A stretch of DNA of 64,000 nucleotides from CALMEC01 sp964393105 (GTDB lineage: Bacteria; Actinomycetota; Thermoleophilia; Miltoncostaeales; Miltoncostaeaceae). A program made the position numbers and the translations under genes. The notes under the pieces were generated by a model that was given only the letters and a program-made list of their open reading frames with translations, was not told the DNA's origin and did no database searches. Shown one piece after another: positions 17,513 through 26,095 of this stretch; the stretch's first letter is position 1; the number at the start of each line of letters is the position of its first letter. The stretch is from NCBI GenBank assembly GCA_964393105.1, contig CAYMSM010000036.1:1-64000 (forward strand), written 5' to 3'.

Positions 17513-19084
17513 TCAAGCAGGCCGCCCAGGCGTCGTCGGCAGATCGCGCGGTTCCTCTGGGTCGGGTGAATTCGTGGCGACGGCGTTTGCGATCCCGCGC
17601 AGGATCCGGGGGAACATGATCTGGTGGGCGGGGGCGAACGCGTACCAGTAGAGCCGGCCAAAGATGCCGTCCGGGTCGAAGAACGCGGTTTGGCGGATGA
17701 CGGCTCCGTCGCCGTCTGGCTCCACGCGGTATTGGAGCCAGGCGCGGCCGGGCAGCTTCATCTCGGCGGCGAGGCGCAGCAGGTGTGGGGGGTCGATCGC
17801 CTCGACGCGCCAAAAGTCGAGCAGGTCGCCCGCCACCAGGTCGGTCGGGTGGCGACGTCCGCGGCGCATCCCGACGCCGCCGAACGCGAGGTCCAGCCAC
17901 CCGCGAATCTGCCAAAGGCGGTTGCCGTAGTACCAGCCGGCTTTGCCGCCGATCCGCCGGATCGGCTCGAACGCGGCTGCCGGAGAGGCCGGCACGCGTA
18001 CCCAGCGCGAATCGACCATCTGCCGCCTGAGTGGGGTGCCGGCTCCACGTGACGGTCGCGGCGCGAGCGAGTCCTGCCAGCGGTTCTTCGCCCGAGCCTC
18101 GTCGACGATCGCCTCTCGTATGGCGTCGCGCATGCCACGCGGGCGAATCGGCATATCCCGCAGCGCTCGGTCGTCATGCACGACGGTCTCGTTGCGGACG
18201 CCTTCGATCAAATGGCGTCCGACACGCGCGTACAGCGGCGTGACCAGGCCGAGCCACAGGCTCGACAGCCGCGGGCTCAGTACCGGCACCGGAATGATCG
18301 TGCGGCGCAAGCCGAGCAGGTTCGCGAACTCACGCATCAGATCGCCGTAGGAAACCCGGTCGCGCCCGCCGATCTCATAGACGCGGCTCTCGTCCGCCGG
18401 GACGTCGAGCGCGGCCAGCAGGTAGGCCACCACGTCCTCGATCGCGATGGGCTGAGTCATCGTCCGCACCCAACGCGGGGTGATCATCACCGGCAGTCGC
18501 GTGACGAGCGAGCGGATCATGTCGTAGGAGAGGCTCCCGGCGCCGATGATGATCGACGAGCGAAGCTCGATCGTCGGCACGCCCGACTCGCGCAGGATAC
18601 GCCCGACCTCCTGTCGACTCTTGAGGTGGCTCGACAGGTCGTCGCCGCTCCCAAGGCCGCCCAAATAGACGATCCGCCGGACGCCGGCCTCGCGGGCTCC
18701 GGCGGCGAACGTTTCGGTCAGCGCCCGGTCCTCGGCTTCGAAGCTCCGGCCTGAGCCCATCGAATGGGCCAGGAAGTACGCGGTGTGGACGCCTCTACAC
18801 ACGCGGCGCGCGTCGTCTGCCACCGCCAGGTTGCCGCTGACGACCGTGGTGTGAGGCCCCACGCGGTCTTGCAAGGACGCAGGCCGGCGCGTCAGGCACC
18901 GCACTCGCCCGCCGCGGGCCTCGAGCGCAGGGAGCAGGCGTCCCCCGACGTAGCCGGTCGCCCCCGTCAGGAGCACCGTCTCCTCGGACGGGAAGGTCGG
19001 GGCGGCGTCCCTCACGCCGACGAGCTGATCTTGCTTGGGTCGCGGTGACGACTGGGGGCGATGCGGACGGACAGGGGCGATCAT
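17513..19084 (-). CDS. NAD(P)-binding epimerase-like protein with C-terminal DUF2867 domain
   Basis: A 523-aa two-domain protein. The N-terminal half is an atypical SDR/NmrA-like Rossmann domain (VLLTGATGYVGGRLLPALEARG; SSIIIGAGSLSYD). The C-terminal ~160 residues match the DUF2867 (SRPBCC-like) type, with GNRLWQIRGWLDLAFGGVGMRRGR and the FFDPDGIFGRLYWYAFAPAH ending. Such fusions often sit beside cfa, SDR, photolyase and MerR genes in stress/lipid clusters; here only the cfa remnant and the broken SDR remain. Start placed at ATG 19084; the longer frame runs through repeats and is not coding. The substrate is unknown. Confidence 0.85.
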   Translation of the reverse strand: MIAPVRPHRPQSSPRPKQDQLVGVRDAAPTFPSEETVLLTGATGYVGGRLLPALEARGGRVRCLTRRPASLQDRVGPHTTVVSGNLAVADDARRVCRGVHTAYFLAHSMGSGRSFEAEDRALTETFAAGAREAGVRRIVYLGGLGSGDDLSSHLKSRQEVGRILRESGVPTIELRSSIIIGAGSLSYDMIRSLVTRLPVMITPRWVRTMTQPIAIEDVVAYLLAALDVPADESRVYEIGGRDRVSYGDLMREFANLLGLRRTIIPVPVLSPRLSSLWLGLVTPLYARVGRHLIEGVRNETVVHDDRALRDMPIRPRGMRDAIREAIVDEARAKNRWQDSLAPRPSRGAGTPLRRQMVDSRWVRVPASPAAAFEPIRRIGGKAGWYYGNRLWQIRGWLDLAFGGVGMRRGRRHPTDLVAGDLLDFWRVEAIDPPHLLRLAAEMKLPGRAWLQYRVEPDGDGAVIRQTAFFDPDGIFGRLYWYAFAPAHQIMFPRILRGIANAVATNSPDPEEPRDLPTTPGRPA

Positions 19085-19122
19085 CGTAGCCTTGCTCGGG
19101 GCCTTGCTGCCTCGGCCATGGC

Positions 19123-19172
19123 GCAACACCCGGTGTCTGACACCGCGTGTTGCACGCGTGTGACACGCGTGC
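19123..19172. repeat. Two adjacent palindromes
   Basis: GCAACAC..GGTGT-ctg-ACACC..GTGTTGC spans 19123-19153, and GCACGCGTGT-G-ACACGCGTGC spans 19152-19172 as a perfect 10-bp stem. They lie just upstream of the epimerase gene's start and against the copy-2 repeat, and may act as terminators or recombination sites. Confidence 0.65.
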
Positions 19173-19263
19173 CGCGGTACCCATAACGGCGCGACCGAGG
19201 ACAACGCCTGGCGACGATTTGCAGCTGGCAAACGTGTTCGTAGTTACGACGGGGACCATTTAG
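19171..19263. repeat. TIR-bearing repeat family, copy 2 (right half only)
   Basis: Shares GGTACCCATAACGG, GACCGAGGACAACGCCTGG and the terminal GGGGACCATTTAG with the other two copies, with point differences. The left arm seen in the 62.8-kb copy is absent; palindromes occupy its place. Confidence 0.75.
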
Positions 19264-19324
19264 AGTCACTTTGGAATCCGAATCGTGCCAGCGGCCGGGA
19301 GGAGAGCCCTCGGAGCCTCGTCCC

Positions 19325-19341
19325 GCAACACCGGGTGTTGC
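19325..19341. repeat. Palindrome GCAACAC-cgg-GTGTTGC
   Basis: A perfect 7-bp stem using the same GCAACAC/GTGTTGC arms as the palindrome at 19123-19153. The two bracket repeat copy 2. Together these explain most of the 385-bp gap between 19085 and 19470; the rest shows no gene. Confidence 0.6.
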
Positions 19342-19470
19342 ACGGAACGGGTCGGTCAGGCAGTGAAGGTGAACGGATATCCGCTCAGGTGCTGCGTGCC
19401 GGGGTCGCCCGAACCCCGGGCGCCTCGCCGCGCGTTGACTGAGTCGTTCCCGGCTGACACCGTTGCGGCC

Positions 19471-20616
19471 GTGAACGTTCTCGATGCCGGGTCGCTCACC
19501 ATCAGGGGCGGGCGGACCTTGGCGGACGAGTCGACGGATCTCGAGATTGTCGCCGGCGTCGTCGCGGACGGCGGCGCGAGTGCGGGCGCGCGGACGCTCG
19601 ATGCGACCGGGTGCATCGTCGCTCCGGGGTTCGTGGACCTCCAGGTCAACGGCGCGGTGGGAATCGACTTGACGGCGGAGCCCGCCAAGTTGTGGGACGT
19701 CGCGGCGGCGCTTCCGGCATTCGGCGTTACCAGCTTCCTGCCCACGATCATCACCGCGCCACGGGCGACCGTCGACCGTGCGCTCGAGGTGCTGGCGAAC
19801 GGACCGCCGCACGGGTGGCGCGGGGCGCGGCCGATCGGGCTGCACCTGGAGGGGCCGATGATCGCTCCGGCACGAGCCGGGGCACACGATCCCGATCACA
19901 TCAGGAACCCGTCGGCTGCCGATGTCGCAGGATGGACGCGGGACGGTGCTGTCGCGATGGTGACGCTCGCGCCCGAGCTCCCCGGCGCGCTTGCGGTCAT
20001 CGCCGCGCTTGCCGATCGCGGTGTCGTCGTCGCTGCCGGCCACACCGATTCGACGGCGGACCAGGCGCGATCCGCCGTCGGTGCCGGCCTCTCGGCGGTG
20101 ACCCATCTGTTCAACGCGATGGCCCCGATGCATCACCGGGCGCCCGGGCTCGCGGGCACAGCGCTGAGCGATCTGGGGATCGTGGCCAGCGTGATCGCCG
20201 ACGGGGTCCACGTCGATCCTGACGTGGTGCTCCTCGCGTGGCGGGCGCTCGGGCCTGCCCGGCGCATCCTCGTGTCGGATGCGGTCGCTGCGCTCGGCGC
20301 GCCGCCCGGACGTTACCGGCTGGGTGGACGGGAGATCTTCTCCGACGGACGATGCGCCCGTACGAGGACCGGTGATCTCGCCGGTGGCGTGATCGGGCTG
20401 GATGCGTGCGTCAGGAACGTCGTGGCAATGACCGGCTGCGCACCCGTCGATGCGGTTCGTGCCGTCACCGCAACGCCGGCTCGGCTAATCGGCCGATCCG
20501 ACTTGGGGGAGCTATGTCCCGGAGCTGCGGGGGACGTCGTGGTGCTGGACGGAGACCTCAACGTTGTGGCGACGGTCGTCGCCGGGGTCCTCGTCCACGG
20601 CGGCATGGATCGTTGA
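19471..20616 (+). CDS. nagA: N-acetylglucosamine-6-phosphate deacetylase
   Basis: A 381-aa amidohydrolase-superfamily enzyme that deacetylates GlcNAc-6-P in amino-sugar recycling. Metal- and substrate-binding motifs are in order: PGFVDLQVNGAVG, GLHLEGPMIAP, AAGHTDST, THLFNAMAPMHHR, ADGVHVDPD and ILVSDAVAA. The frame is open upstream, but homology starts at GTG 19471 (VNVLDAGSLTIRGG); no RBS is obvious there, so the start is uncertain. The last 105 bp overlap the convergent SUMT gene in a different frame. Confidence 0.9.
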   Translation: MNVLDAGSLTIRGGRTLADESTDLEIVAGVVADGGASAGARTLDATGCIVAPGFVDLQVNGAVGIDLTAEPAKLWDVAAALPAFGVTSFLPTIITAPRATVDRALEVLANGPPHGWRGARPIGLHLEGPMIAPARAGAHDPDHIRNPSAADVAGWTRDGAVAMVTLAPELPGALAVIAALADRGVVVAAGHTDSTADQARSAVGAGLSAVTHLFNAMAPMHHRAPGLAGTALSDLGIVASVIADGVHVDPDVVLLAWRALGPARRILVSDAVAALGAPPGRYRLGGREIFSDGRCARTRTGDLAGGVIGLDACVRNVVAMTGCAPVDAVRAVTATPARLIGRSDLGELCPGAAGDVVVLDGDLNVVATVVAGVLVHGGMDR

Positions 20617-21351
20617 CGCGAGCAGCTCGCCGATGGCGACGACGGGGCCGATGACCACGACGGCCGGGTTGCCGATGCCGTCGGTCTGGCACGCGTCGGC
20701 GATGGACCCGAGTGTGGCTGTCACCCGGCGCTCCTGGGCGGTCGTGCCCCACTGAATCGCGGCTGCGGGCTCGTCGGCTGGGCGGCCACCGTCGATCAGC
20801 GCGCCTGCGATCCGATCCAGGTTCGACATCGCCATCAGGAGCACCAACGTTCCGGGCACAGGCCCCAGCGCCTGCCACCGTGCGCGTGCGGCGGGGGAGG
20901 CGGGATCGTCATGGCCGCTTGCGATGGTGACCGTGCGCGCGAGGCCCCGGTGCGTGACGGGGATGCCCGCCGCGGCCGGCACCGCGACCGCGCTGCTGAC
21001 ACCTGGCACGACCTCGAACGCGATACGGGCCTCGGCCAGCGCCAGGGCCTCTTCGCCGCCGCGGCCGAACACGAACGGATCACCACCCTTCAACCGGACC
21101 ACCCGCTTGCCGCGGCGGGCGTGATGGATGAGCGCATCCGAGATCTCGTCCTGGGTCATGCCGTGGCGCCCCGGGGCCTTGCCCGCGTCGACACGCTCAC
21201 AGGTGTCCGGCACGAGATCGAGCAGCGCCTCGGTGCCGAGCCGGTCGTGGACCACGACCTCGGCCTGCTGCAGCATGCGCAAGCCGCGGATCGTCAGAAG
21301 CTCCGGGTCACCGGGGCCCGCGCCTACCAGGACTACGGTGCCGGGACTCAT
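20512..21351 (-). CDS. cobA: Uroporphyrinogen-III C-methyltransferase (SUMT)
   Basis: A 279-aa SAM-dependent methylase making precorrin-2 for siroheme (or cobalamin). It shows VLVGAGPGDPELLTIRG at the N-terminus, GGDPFVFGRGGEEA, and GIPVTHRGLA. The ATG at 21351 overlaps the Met8-like gene by ATGA, so both siroheme steps are coupled. The C-terminus extends ~35 residues past the enzyme core and overlaps nagA by 105 bp antisense. Next to sulfate-activation genes, it most likely serves siroheme for sulfite reductase. Confidence 0.94.
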   Translation of the reverse strand: MSPGTVVLVGAGPGDPELLTIRGLRMLQQAEVVVHDRLGTEALLDLVPDTCERVDAGKAPGRHGMTQDEISDALIHHARRGKRVVRLKGGDPFVFGRGGEEALALAEARIAFEVVPGVSSAVAVPAAAGIPVTHRGLARTVTIASGHDDPASPAARARWQALGPVPGTLVLLMAMSNLDRIAGALIDGGRPADEPAAAIQWGTTAQERRVTATLGSIADACQTDGIGNPAVVVIGPVVAIGELLASTIHAAVDEDPGDDRRHNVEVSVQHHDVPRSSGT

Positions 21352-22049
21352 GCCGCCGCCGCCGTTCCCAGGTGCTCGCGCATCAATGCGAGCGCACCGT
21401 CGCGGTCGCCCTCTGCCAGCCGTTCGACGATCCCGCTCTCCAGCAGTTGCTCGACGGCGGCGGTGCGCGTGGACATCGTCGTGAAGCGCTGCTTGAGCTC
21501 CTCGCGTGTTTGGCGCATGAGCGTGACGAGCTCGCCCCACTCGGGGCCGATCTCAGACTCGATGCGCTCGCGGACGGCGCGTGCCACGACCGGGCTCGCC
21601 CCCCCGGTCGAGACTGCGACCGCGAGCTCGCCGTGGCGCATGATCGATGGGACGATGAAGTTGCACAGGTGCGGCACGTCCACGACGTTGACGAGCATGG
21701 TGCGCGCCTCGGCGTCCCGCCAGACGAAGTGGTTGACCTCGCCGTCGCTCGTGGCGGCGATCACCAGCAGGCACCCGTCCAGGTCGGCGGTCTCATAACC
21801 GCGCCGGTGGAACTCACCGATCGCGCCCGATGCGACAAGCTCTGCGAGACGGGGCGTGACCTGTGGGCTGACGAGGCGCACGTGTGCGCCGGCGTCGAGC
21901 AGCTTCTCGGTCTTTTCCGTGCCGACGGGTCCCCCGCCCACCACGAGGCATCGTCGGCCGTCCAAGTCGATGAACGCGGGGTAGAAGACCTCGGGCGGTG
22001 GGTCCGGTACCCGGTCCGTCACGAGATTGTGGCCCGCTGCCCTTGCCAT
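21348..22049 (-). CDS. Precorrin-2 dehydrogenase / sirohydrochlorin ferrochelatase (Met8/CysG-N type)
   Basis: A 233-aa NAD-dependent enzyme converting precorrin-2 to sirohydrochlorin and possibly inserting iron. Motifs: LVVGGGPVGTEKTEKLLDAG (Rossmann), VIAATSDGEVN, NVVDVPHLCNFIVP, followed by the helical C-terminal domain. Start at ATG 22049 (MARAAGHN) because homology begins shortly after and upstream codons are non-coding in character. Divergent from the TauE-cysDN genes across an unusually AT-rich 176-bp gap (22050-22225), probably a shared sulfur-responsive control region. Confidence 0.92.
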   Translation of the reverse strand: MARAAGHNLVTDRVPDPPPEVFYPAFIDLDGRRCLVVGGGPVGTEKTEKLLDAGAHVRLVSPQVTPRLAELVASGAIGEFHRRGYETADLDGCLLVIAATSDGEVNHFVWRDAEARTMLVNVVDVPHLCNFIVPSIMRHGELAVAVSTGGASPVVARAVRERIESEIGPEWGELVTLMRQTREELKQRFTTMSTRTAAVEQLLESGIVERLAEGDRDGALALMREHLGTAAAA

Positions 22050-22225
22050 GCGGCCACGATACCGATAAAACACCACAAACACCATTGTGATTATGCTTTT
22101 TGGATGGAGACGATGGTGGCAGACGGGCTCCGCGCCGGGAGGATGGACTCCGACGCGCCGGAATGCTATAACCATTGATTATTGGAGCGATCACGATTGA
22201 ATATGTCTGAGGCGAAGGGGGCGCG

Positions 22226-23140
22226 GTGACCGAGACCCTGCTTCTCATCGTGTTCGGCTTCGGCGTGGGCATCCTCGTCGGCACGACCGGCATGGGCGGA
22301 GGATCGCTCATGACACCGCTCCTGATCATCGTCTTCAGCGTCAAGCCGGTGCTCGCGATCGGCACCGACATCTTCTATGCCGCGGTGACGAAGACCGTCG
22401 GGGGATGGACGCACTTCCGCAAGGGCACAGTCGACATGGGCATCTCGCTGTGGCTCGGCGTCGGCAGCATCCCCGCGACGATCGCCGGCGTGTGGGTGCT
22501 GCAGATCATCGAGCGCCACGCGGGCACCCGCTTCGACTCGATCGTCCTGGGCATGGTCGCGGGGATGCTGCTGATCACCGGCGTCGCGGTGCTGTGGCGC
22601 GCGATGTTCTCGACCGCCTCCCACGGACGCGAGCGCAAGACGATCGACCTGCAGACGCGGCACAAGGTCGCCGCGGTCGGCGTCGGCGTCCTCGTCGGCT
22701 TCGTGCTGGGCGTCACGTCGGCCGGATCCGGCGCGCTCATCGCGCTCTTTCTGATCTTGCTGTTCAGGCTCACACCACATCGGGTCGTGGGCACCGACGT
22801 CTTCCACGCCGCGGTGCTGCTGTGGGCGGCCAGCGTCGCGCATTTCGCCTCCGGCAACATCGACTTCGCTCTGGCGGGCGCCATCATGATCGGCTCGATC
22901 CCGGGCGTGTGGGTCGGCAGCCACCTGGCGACCCGCATGCCGGAACGGGGTCTGCGGCCGGCGCTCGGCATCGTCCTGCTGGCGGCCGGAATGGGGCTCA
23001 TCACCAAGGCCGGCTACGAGATCCCGCCCTACGTCATCATCGGCCTCCCCGTGCTCCTTGCGCTGTGGGCGTGGCGGCGGACCGTGCGCATGGGACGCGC
23101 CGCGCCCGTGGTTGCGGCTCAGGGGGCTGACGCGCCCTGA
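22226..23140 (+). CDS. TauE/SafE-family membrane permease
   Basis: A 304-aa integral membrane protein with about eight helices and the duplicated family signature: GVGILVGTTGMGGGSLMTPLL in the first half and GVLVGFVLGVTSAGSGALIAL in the second. Members move sulfite, sulfonates or other sulfur anions. Being first in a run with cysD and cysN, it is a candidate sulfate/sulfite-related carrier, though its direction of transport is not evident. GTG start with GAAGGGGG upstream. Its TGA overlaps the apparent CTG start of cysD. Confidence 0.9.
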   Translation: MTETLLLIVFGFGVGILVGTTGMGGGSLMTPLLIIVFSVKPVLAIGTDIFYAAVTKTVGGWTHFRKGTVDMGISLWLGVGSIPATIAGVWVLQIIERHAGTRFDSIVLGMVAGMLLITGVAVLWRAMFSTASHGRERKTIDLQTRHKVAAVGVGVLVGFVLGVTSAGSGALIALFLILLFRLTPHRVVGTDVFHAAVLLWAASVAHFASGNIDFALAGAIMIGSIPGVWVGSHLATRMPERGLRPALGIVLLAAGMGLITKAGYEIPPYVIIGLPVLLALWAWRRTVRMGRAAPVVAAQGADAP

Positions 23141-24039
23141 GCACGCATGAGCACCTCGAGTTGCTCGAGGCCGAGGCGATCGCAATCATGCGTGAGGTCG
23201 CCGCTCAGCTCGAGCGGCCGGTGCTGCTGTTTTCGGGCGGCAAGGACTCGGCCGTCCTGTTGCGCCTCGCCGAGAAGGCCTTCCGGCCCGCGGGCTTCCC
23301 GTTCCCGCTGATGCACATCGACACCGGGCACAACTTCCCCGAGGTCATCAGCTACCGCGACGCCCGTGTCGCTGAGCTCGGGGAGCGGCTCATCGTGGCG
23401 TCGGTCCAGGAGTCGATCGACACCGGTCGGGTGACCGAGCAGAGCGGCCCGCGCTCATCGCGGAACCAACTGCAGACGACGACCCTGCTCGACGCGATTG
23501 CCGAGCACGGGTTCGACGCGGCAATCGGCGGCGCGCGCCGGGACGAGGAGCGCGCTCGGGCCAAGGAACGCGTCTTCAGCTTCCGCGACGACTTCGGCCA
23601 ATGGGACCCGCGCGCCCAACGCCCCGAGGTGTGGGGCCTCTACAACGGCCGGGTGCGCAAGGGCGAGCACGTCCGCGTGTTCCCGATCTCCAACTGGACC
23701 GAGCTCGACGTCTGGGAGTACGTCGCCCGCGAGGAGATCACGCTTCCGTCGATCTACTTCGCCCACGAGCGCGAGGTCTTCGCCCGCGACGGCATGCTCT
23801 ACGCCGCGAGCGAGGTGGTGGAGCGGCTGCCCGACGAGGAGCCGTTCACCGAATCGGTGCGATTCCGCACGGTCGGGGACATGAGCTGCACAGGGGCTGT
23901 GACCTCGACGGCGACGACGCTCGAGGATGTCGTCCTCGAGATCGCCGCCACCCGGATCACCGAGCGCGGCGAGACCCGCGCGGACGACCGCGCCAGCGAG
24001 GCCGCCATGGAAGACCGAAAACGGGTGGGGTACTTTTGA
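23137..24039 (+). CDS. cysD: Sulfate adenylyltransferase subunit 2
   Basis: ATP sulfurylase small subunit, making APS from sulfate and ATP with CysN. The PP-loop motif FSGGKDSAVLLRLA, HIDTGHNFPEV and the C-terminal VRFRTVGDMSCTGAV are diagnostic. Homologues begin with a short stretch ending in HLxxLEAEAI; the matching codons here (STHEHLELLEAEAIAIM) start at CTG 23137, overlapping the upstream TGA and preceded by AGGGGG 10 bases earlier. If CTG is not used, the first alternative is TTG 23161. ATG in the same place is out of frame. About 300 aa. Confidence 0.93.
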   Translation: MSTHEHLELLEAEAIAIMREVAAQLERPVLLFSGGKDSAVLLRLAEKAFRPAGFPFPLMHIDTGHNFPEVISYRDARVAELGERLIVASVQESIDTGRVTEQSGPRSSRNQLQTTTLLDAIAEHGFDAAIGGARRDEERARAKERVFSFRDDFGQWDPRAQRPEVWGLYNGRVRKGEHVRVFPISNWTELDVWEYVAREEITLPSIYFAHEREVFARDGMLYAASEVVERLPDEEPFTESVRFRTVGDMSCTGAVTSTATTLEDVVLEIAATRITERGETRADDRASEAAMEDRKRVGYF

Positions 24040-25307
24040 TGCTCACGGTGGACCGCGTCGACCTCTGCCGCCTGGTGACGTGCGGGTCGGTGGACGACGG
24101 CAAGAGCACGCTGATCGGTCGCCTGCTGTACGACAGCAAGCAGGTCATGGCCGACCAACTCGAGCACATCGAGGAGGTCAGCGAGCGGCGTGGTGACGGC
24201 TACGTCAACCTGGCGCTCCTGACCGACGGGCTGCGGGCCGAGCGCGAGCAGGGCATCACGATCGACGTGGCCTACCGGCCCTTCGCCACGCCCAGACGGC
24301 GGTTCATCATCGCCGACTCACCCGGGCACGTGCAGTACACGCGCAACATGGCGACCGGCGCCTCGACCGCCGATGTCGCGGTGATCCTGATCGATGCCCG
24401 CCACGGCGTGGTCGAGCAGACCCGCCGGCACACCTATGTGTGCGCGCTGCTTCGGATCCCGCGGATCGTCGTCGCGATCAACAAGATGGACCTTGTCGCG
24501 TTCGCGCAGGAGCGGTTCGCCGAGATCGAAGCGCAGTTCCGGGCGTTTGCCGGAGCCCTCGACATCGCGATCGACCTGATCCCGATCTCCGCGCTCGACG
24601 GCGACAACGTCGTCGACCCCAGCACCCGGATGGACTGGTATACGGGGCCCTCGCTCCTGGACCACCTCGAGGGGATCCCCCTCGACCGCGAGCAAGCCGA
24701 CCTGCCCGCGCGGTATCCCGTGCAATGGGTCATCCGGCCGCAGGCCGCCGAGCACCACGACTACCGCGGGTACGCCGGTCAGATCGCGTCCGGTGAGTTC
24801 CGTCCGGGCATGCAGGTGCTGGTCCTGCCGGCGGGCCACCGGTCGACGATCGCGAGCGTCGAGACGATCGATGGTCCGCTCGAGGTCGCCGAGGCGCCGC
24901 GCTCGATCACGATCCGCCTCGCCGACAACCTGGACATCGCTCGCGGGGACATGATCGTCGGCGTCGAGAAGCCCGCGATGGTGACGCGCGAGATCGTGGC
25001 CGACATCTGCTGGATGAGCGACCGCCACCTGACGCCCGGCGGCAGGTACGTCATCCGCCACACCACCCGCGAGGCGCGGGCCGTGGTCGAGGCCATCGAG
25101 CATCGCGTCGACGTGCACACGTTCGACACCGGCCCGGCGGACATGCTGGGGCTCAACGACTTGGGACGCATTCGCTTGCGCACGAGCCAGCCGCTCGTCG
25201 TCGATCCGTACCGGCAGAACCGCACGACCGGCAGCTTCATCCTGATCGACGAGGCCACCAACGACACCCTCGGCGCCGGGATGATCGTGGACCGCGCGCC
25301 GAGCTGA
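24039..25307 (+). CDS. cysN: Sulfate adenylyltransferase subunit 1 (GTPase)
   Basis: A 422-aa GTP-binding subunit of ATP sulfurylase, related to EF-Tu. GTPase motifs: CGSVDDGKSTLIGRLLYDSK (P-loop), DSPGHVQYTRNM (G3) and NKMDL (G4). The length corresponds to CysN alone; the APS-kinase (CysC) domain found fused in many actinobacteria is absent. The ATG overlaps the cysD stop (TGATG). No CysC, CysH or sulfite reductase lies nearby, so the later steps must be elsewhere. Confidence 0.95.
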   Translation: MLTVDRVDLCRLVTCGSVDDGKSTLIGRLLYDSKQVMADQLEHIEEVSERRGDGYVNLALLTDGLRAEREQGITIDVAYRPFATPRRRFIIADSPGHVQYTRNMATGASTADVAVILIDARHGVVEQTRRHTYVCALLRIPRIVVAINKMDLVAFAQERFAEIEAQFRAFAGALDIAIDLIPISALDGDNVVDPSTRMDWYTGPSLLDHLEGIPLDREQADLPARYPVQWVIRPQAAEHHDYRGYAGQIASGEFRPGMQVLVLPAGHRSTIASVETIDGPLEVAEAPRSITIRLADNLDIARGDMIVGVEKPAMVTREIVADICWMSDRHLTPGGRYVIRHTTREARAVVEAIEHRVDVHTFDTGPADMLGLNDLGRIRLRTSQPLVVDPYRQNRTTGSFILIDEATNDTLGAGMIVDRAPS

Positions 25308-25409
25308 TCATCTGGCGGGTCGGTGTCCACCCGTGACGAAGCTCACTCACGGCCGGCCACGTCGACGGCGCGCGTGGAGGATCGCGGAGAGTGGCGCTAT
25401 CCTGCAGCA

Positions 25410-26069
25410 ATGAACAACGACACGCTGCACGCTGGCCACGACGTCACCGTCGCCCGCGAGCGCTCCGTCATCGGGGTGTTCGGATGGGTGATGGGACTCG
25501 TCGCCATCGCCATCGGATTTCTCGCGCTCGGGTCGTACCTGGGACGCGACCTCTCCCGCGGCACCGCGATCGCGTGCTCGCTGGTCGGAGTCGGCATGCT
25601 CCTGGTCGCGTCGTTCGCGGGGCGGCGCTTTCGCATCGGCGGCTTTGCGATGGGGTGGCTGTTCGCGACGGCAACCCTCTTGGGGCTGGGGCTTGGCCCC
25701 GTCATCAAGTACTACGCGACGGTCGAGCCCGACACGCTCATCCAGGCGATCGCCGGTACCGGCGCGACCGTGCTCGCCATGGGGGCGCTCGGCCTGGTAC
25801 TCAGCAAGGACCTGGCGCCGTGGATGAAGCCCGTCTCGATCCTGGTGTTCGTCCTGTGCGGCGTGGCGATCGTGTGGTCGCTGTTCGCCGGGCCGCTCAG
25901 CCCGATCCTCAGCCTCGCCATCTACGGGGTGTCAGCGCTGCTTCTGGTGATCGACTTCAACTACCTGCGCAAGCACGGCACCGAGGACGATGCCATCTGG
26001 CTCGCCACCGGCATCTTCGTATCGATCGTCAACATCTTCACGTCGCTTCTGAACCTGCTCGGCGACTGA
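25410..26069 (+). CDS. Bax inhibitor-1/YccA-family membrane protein
   Basis: A 219-aa protein with seven likely membrane helices. The ending DAIWLATGIFVSIVNIFTSLL-NLLGD with conserved acidic residues in the last helix is the BI-1 hallmark associated with pH-sensitive Ca2+ leak in bacterial homologues. The start at ATG 25410 was chosen by homology and hydrophobicity; the open frame upstream is polar. It stands between cysN and birA and shows no functional tie to either. Confidence 0.88.
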   Translation: MNNDTLHAGHDVTVARERSVIGVFGWVMGLVAIAIGFLALGSYLGRDLSRGTAIACSLVGVGMLLVASFAGRRFRIGGFAMGWLFATATLLGLGLGPVIKYYATVEPDTLIQAIAGTGATVLAMGALGLVLSKDLAPWMKPVSILVFVLCGVAIVWSLFAGPLSPILSLAIYGVSALLLVIDFNYLRKHGTEDDAIWLATGIFVSIVNIFTSLLNLLGD

Positions 26070-26095
26070 GGACGCTTCCGCGGGTCGGGCGACGC

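Noticed and set aside
24039..25307. CysNC fusion with APS kinase
   Set aside because: The protein ends at 422 aa after the EF-Tu-like domains; no kinase P-loop follows.
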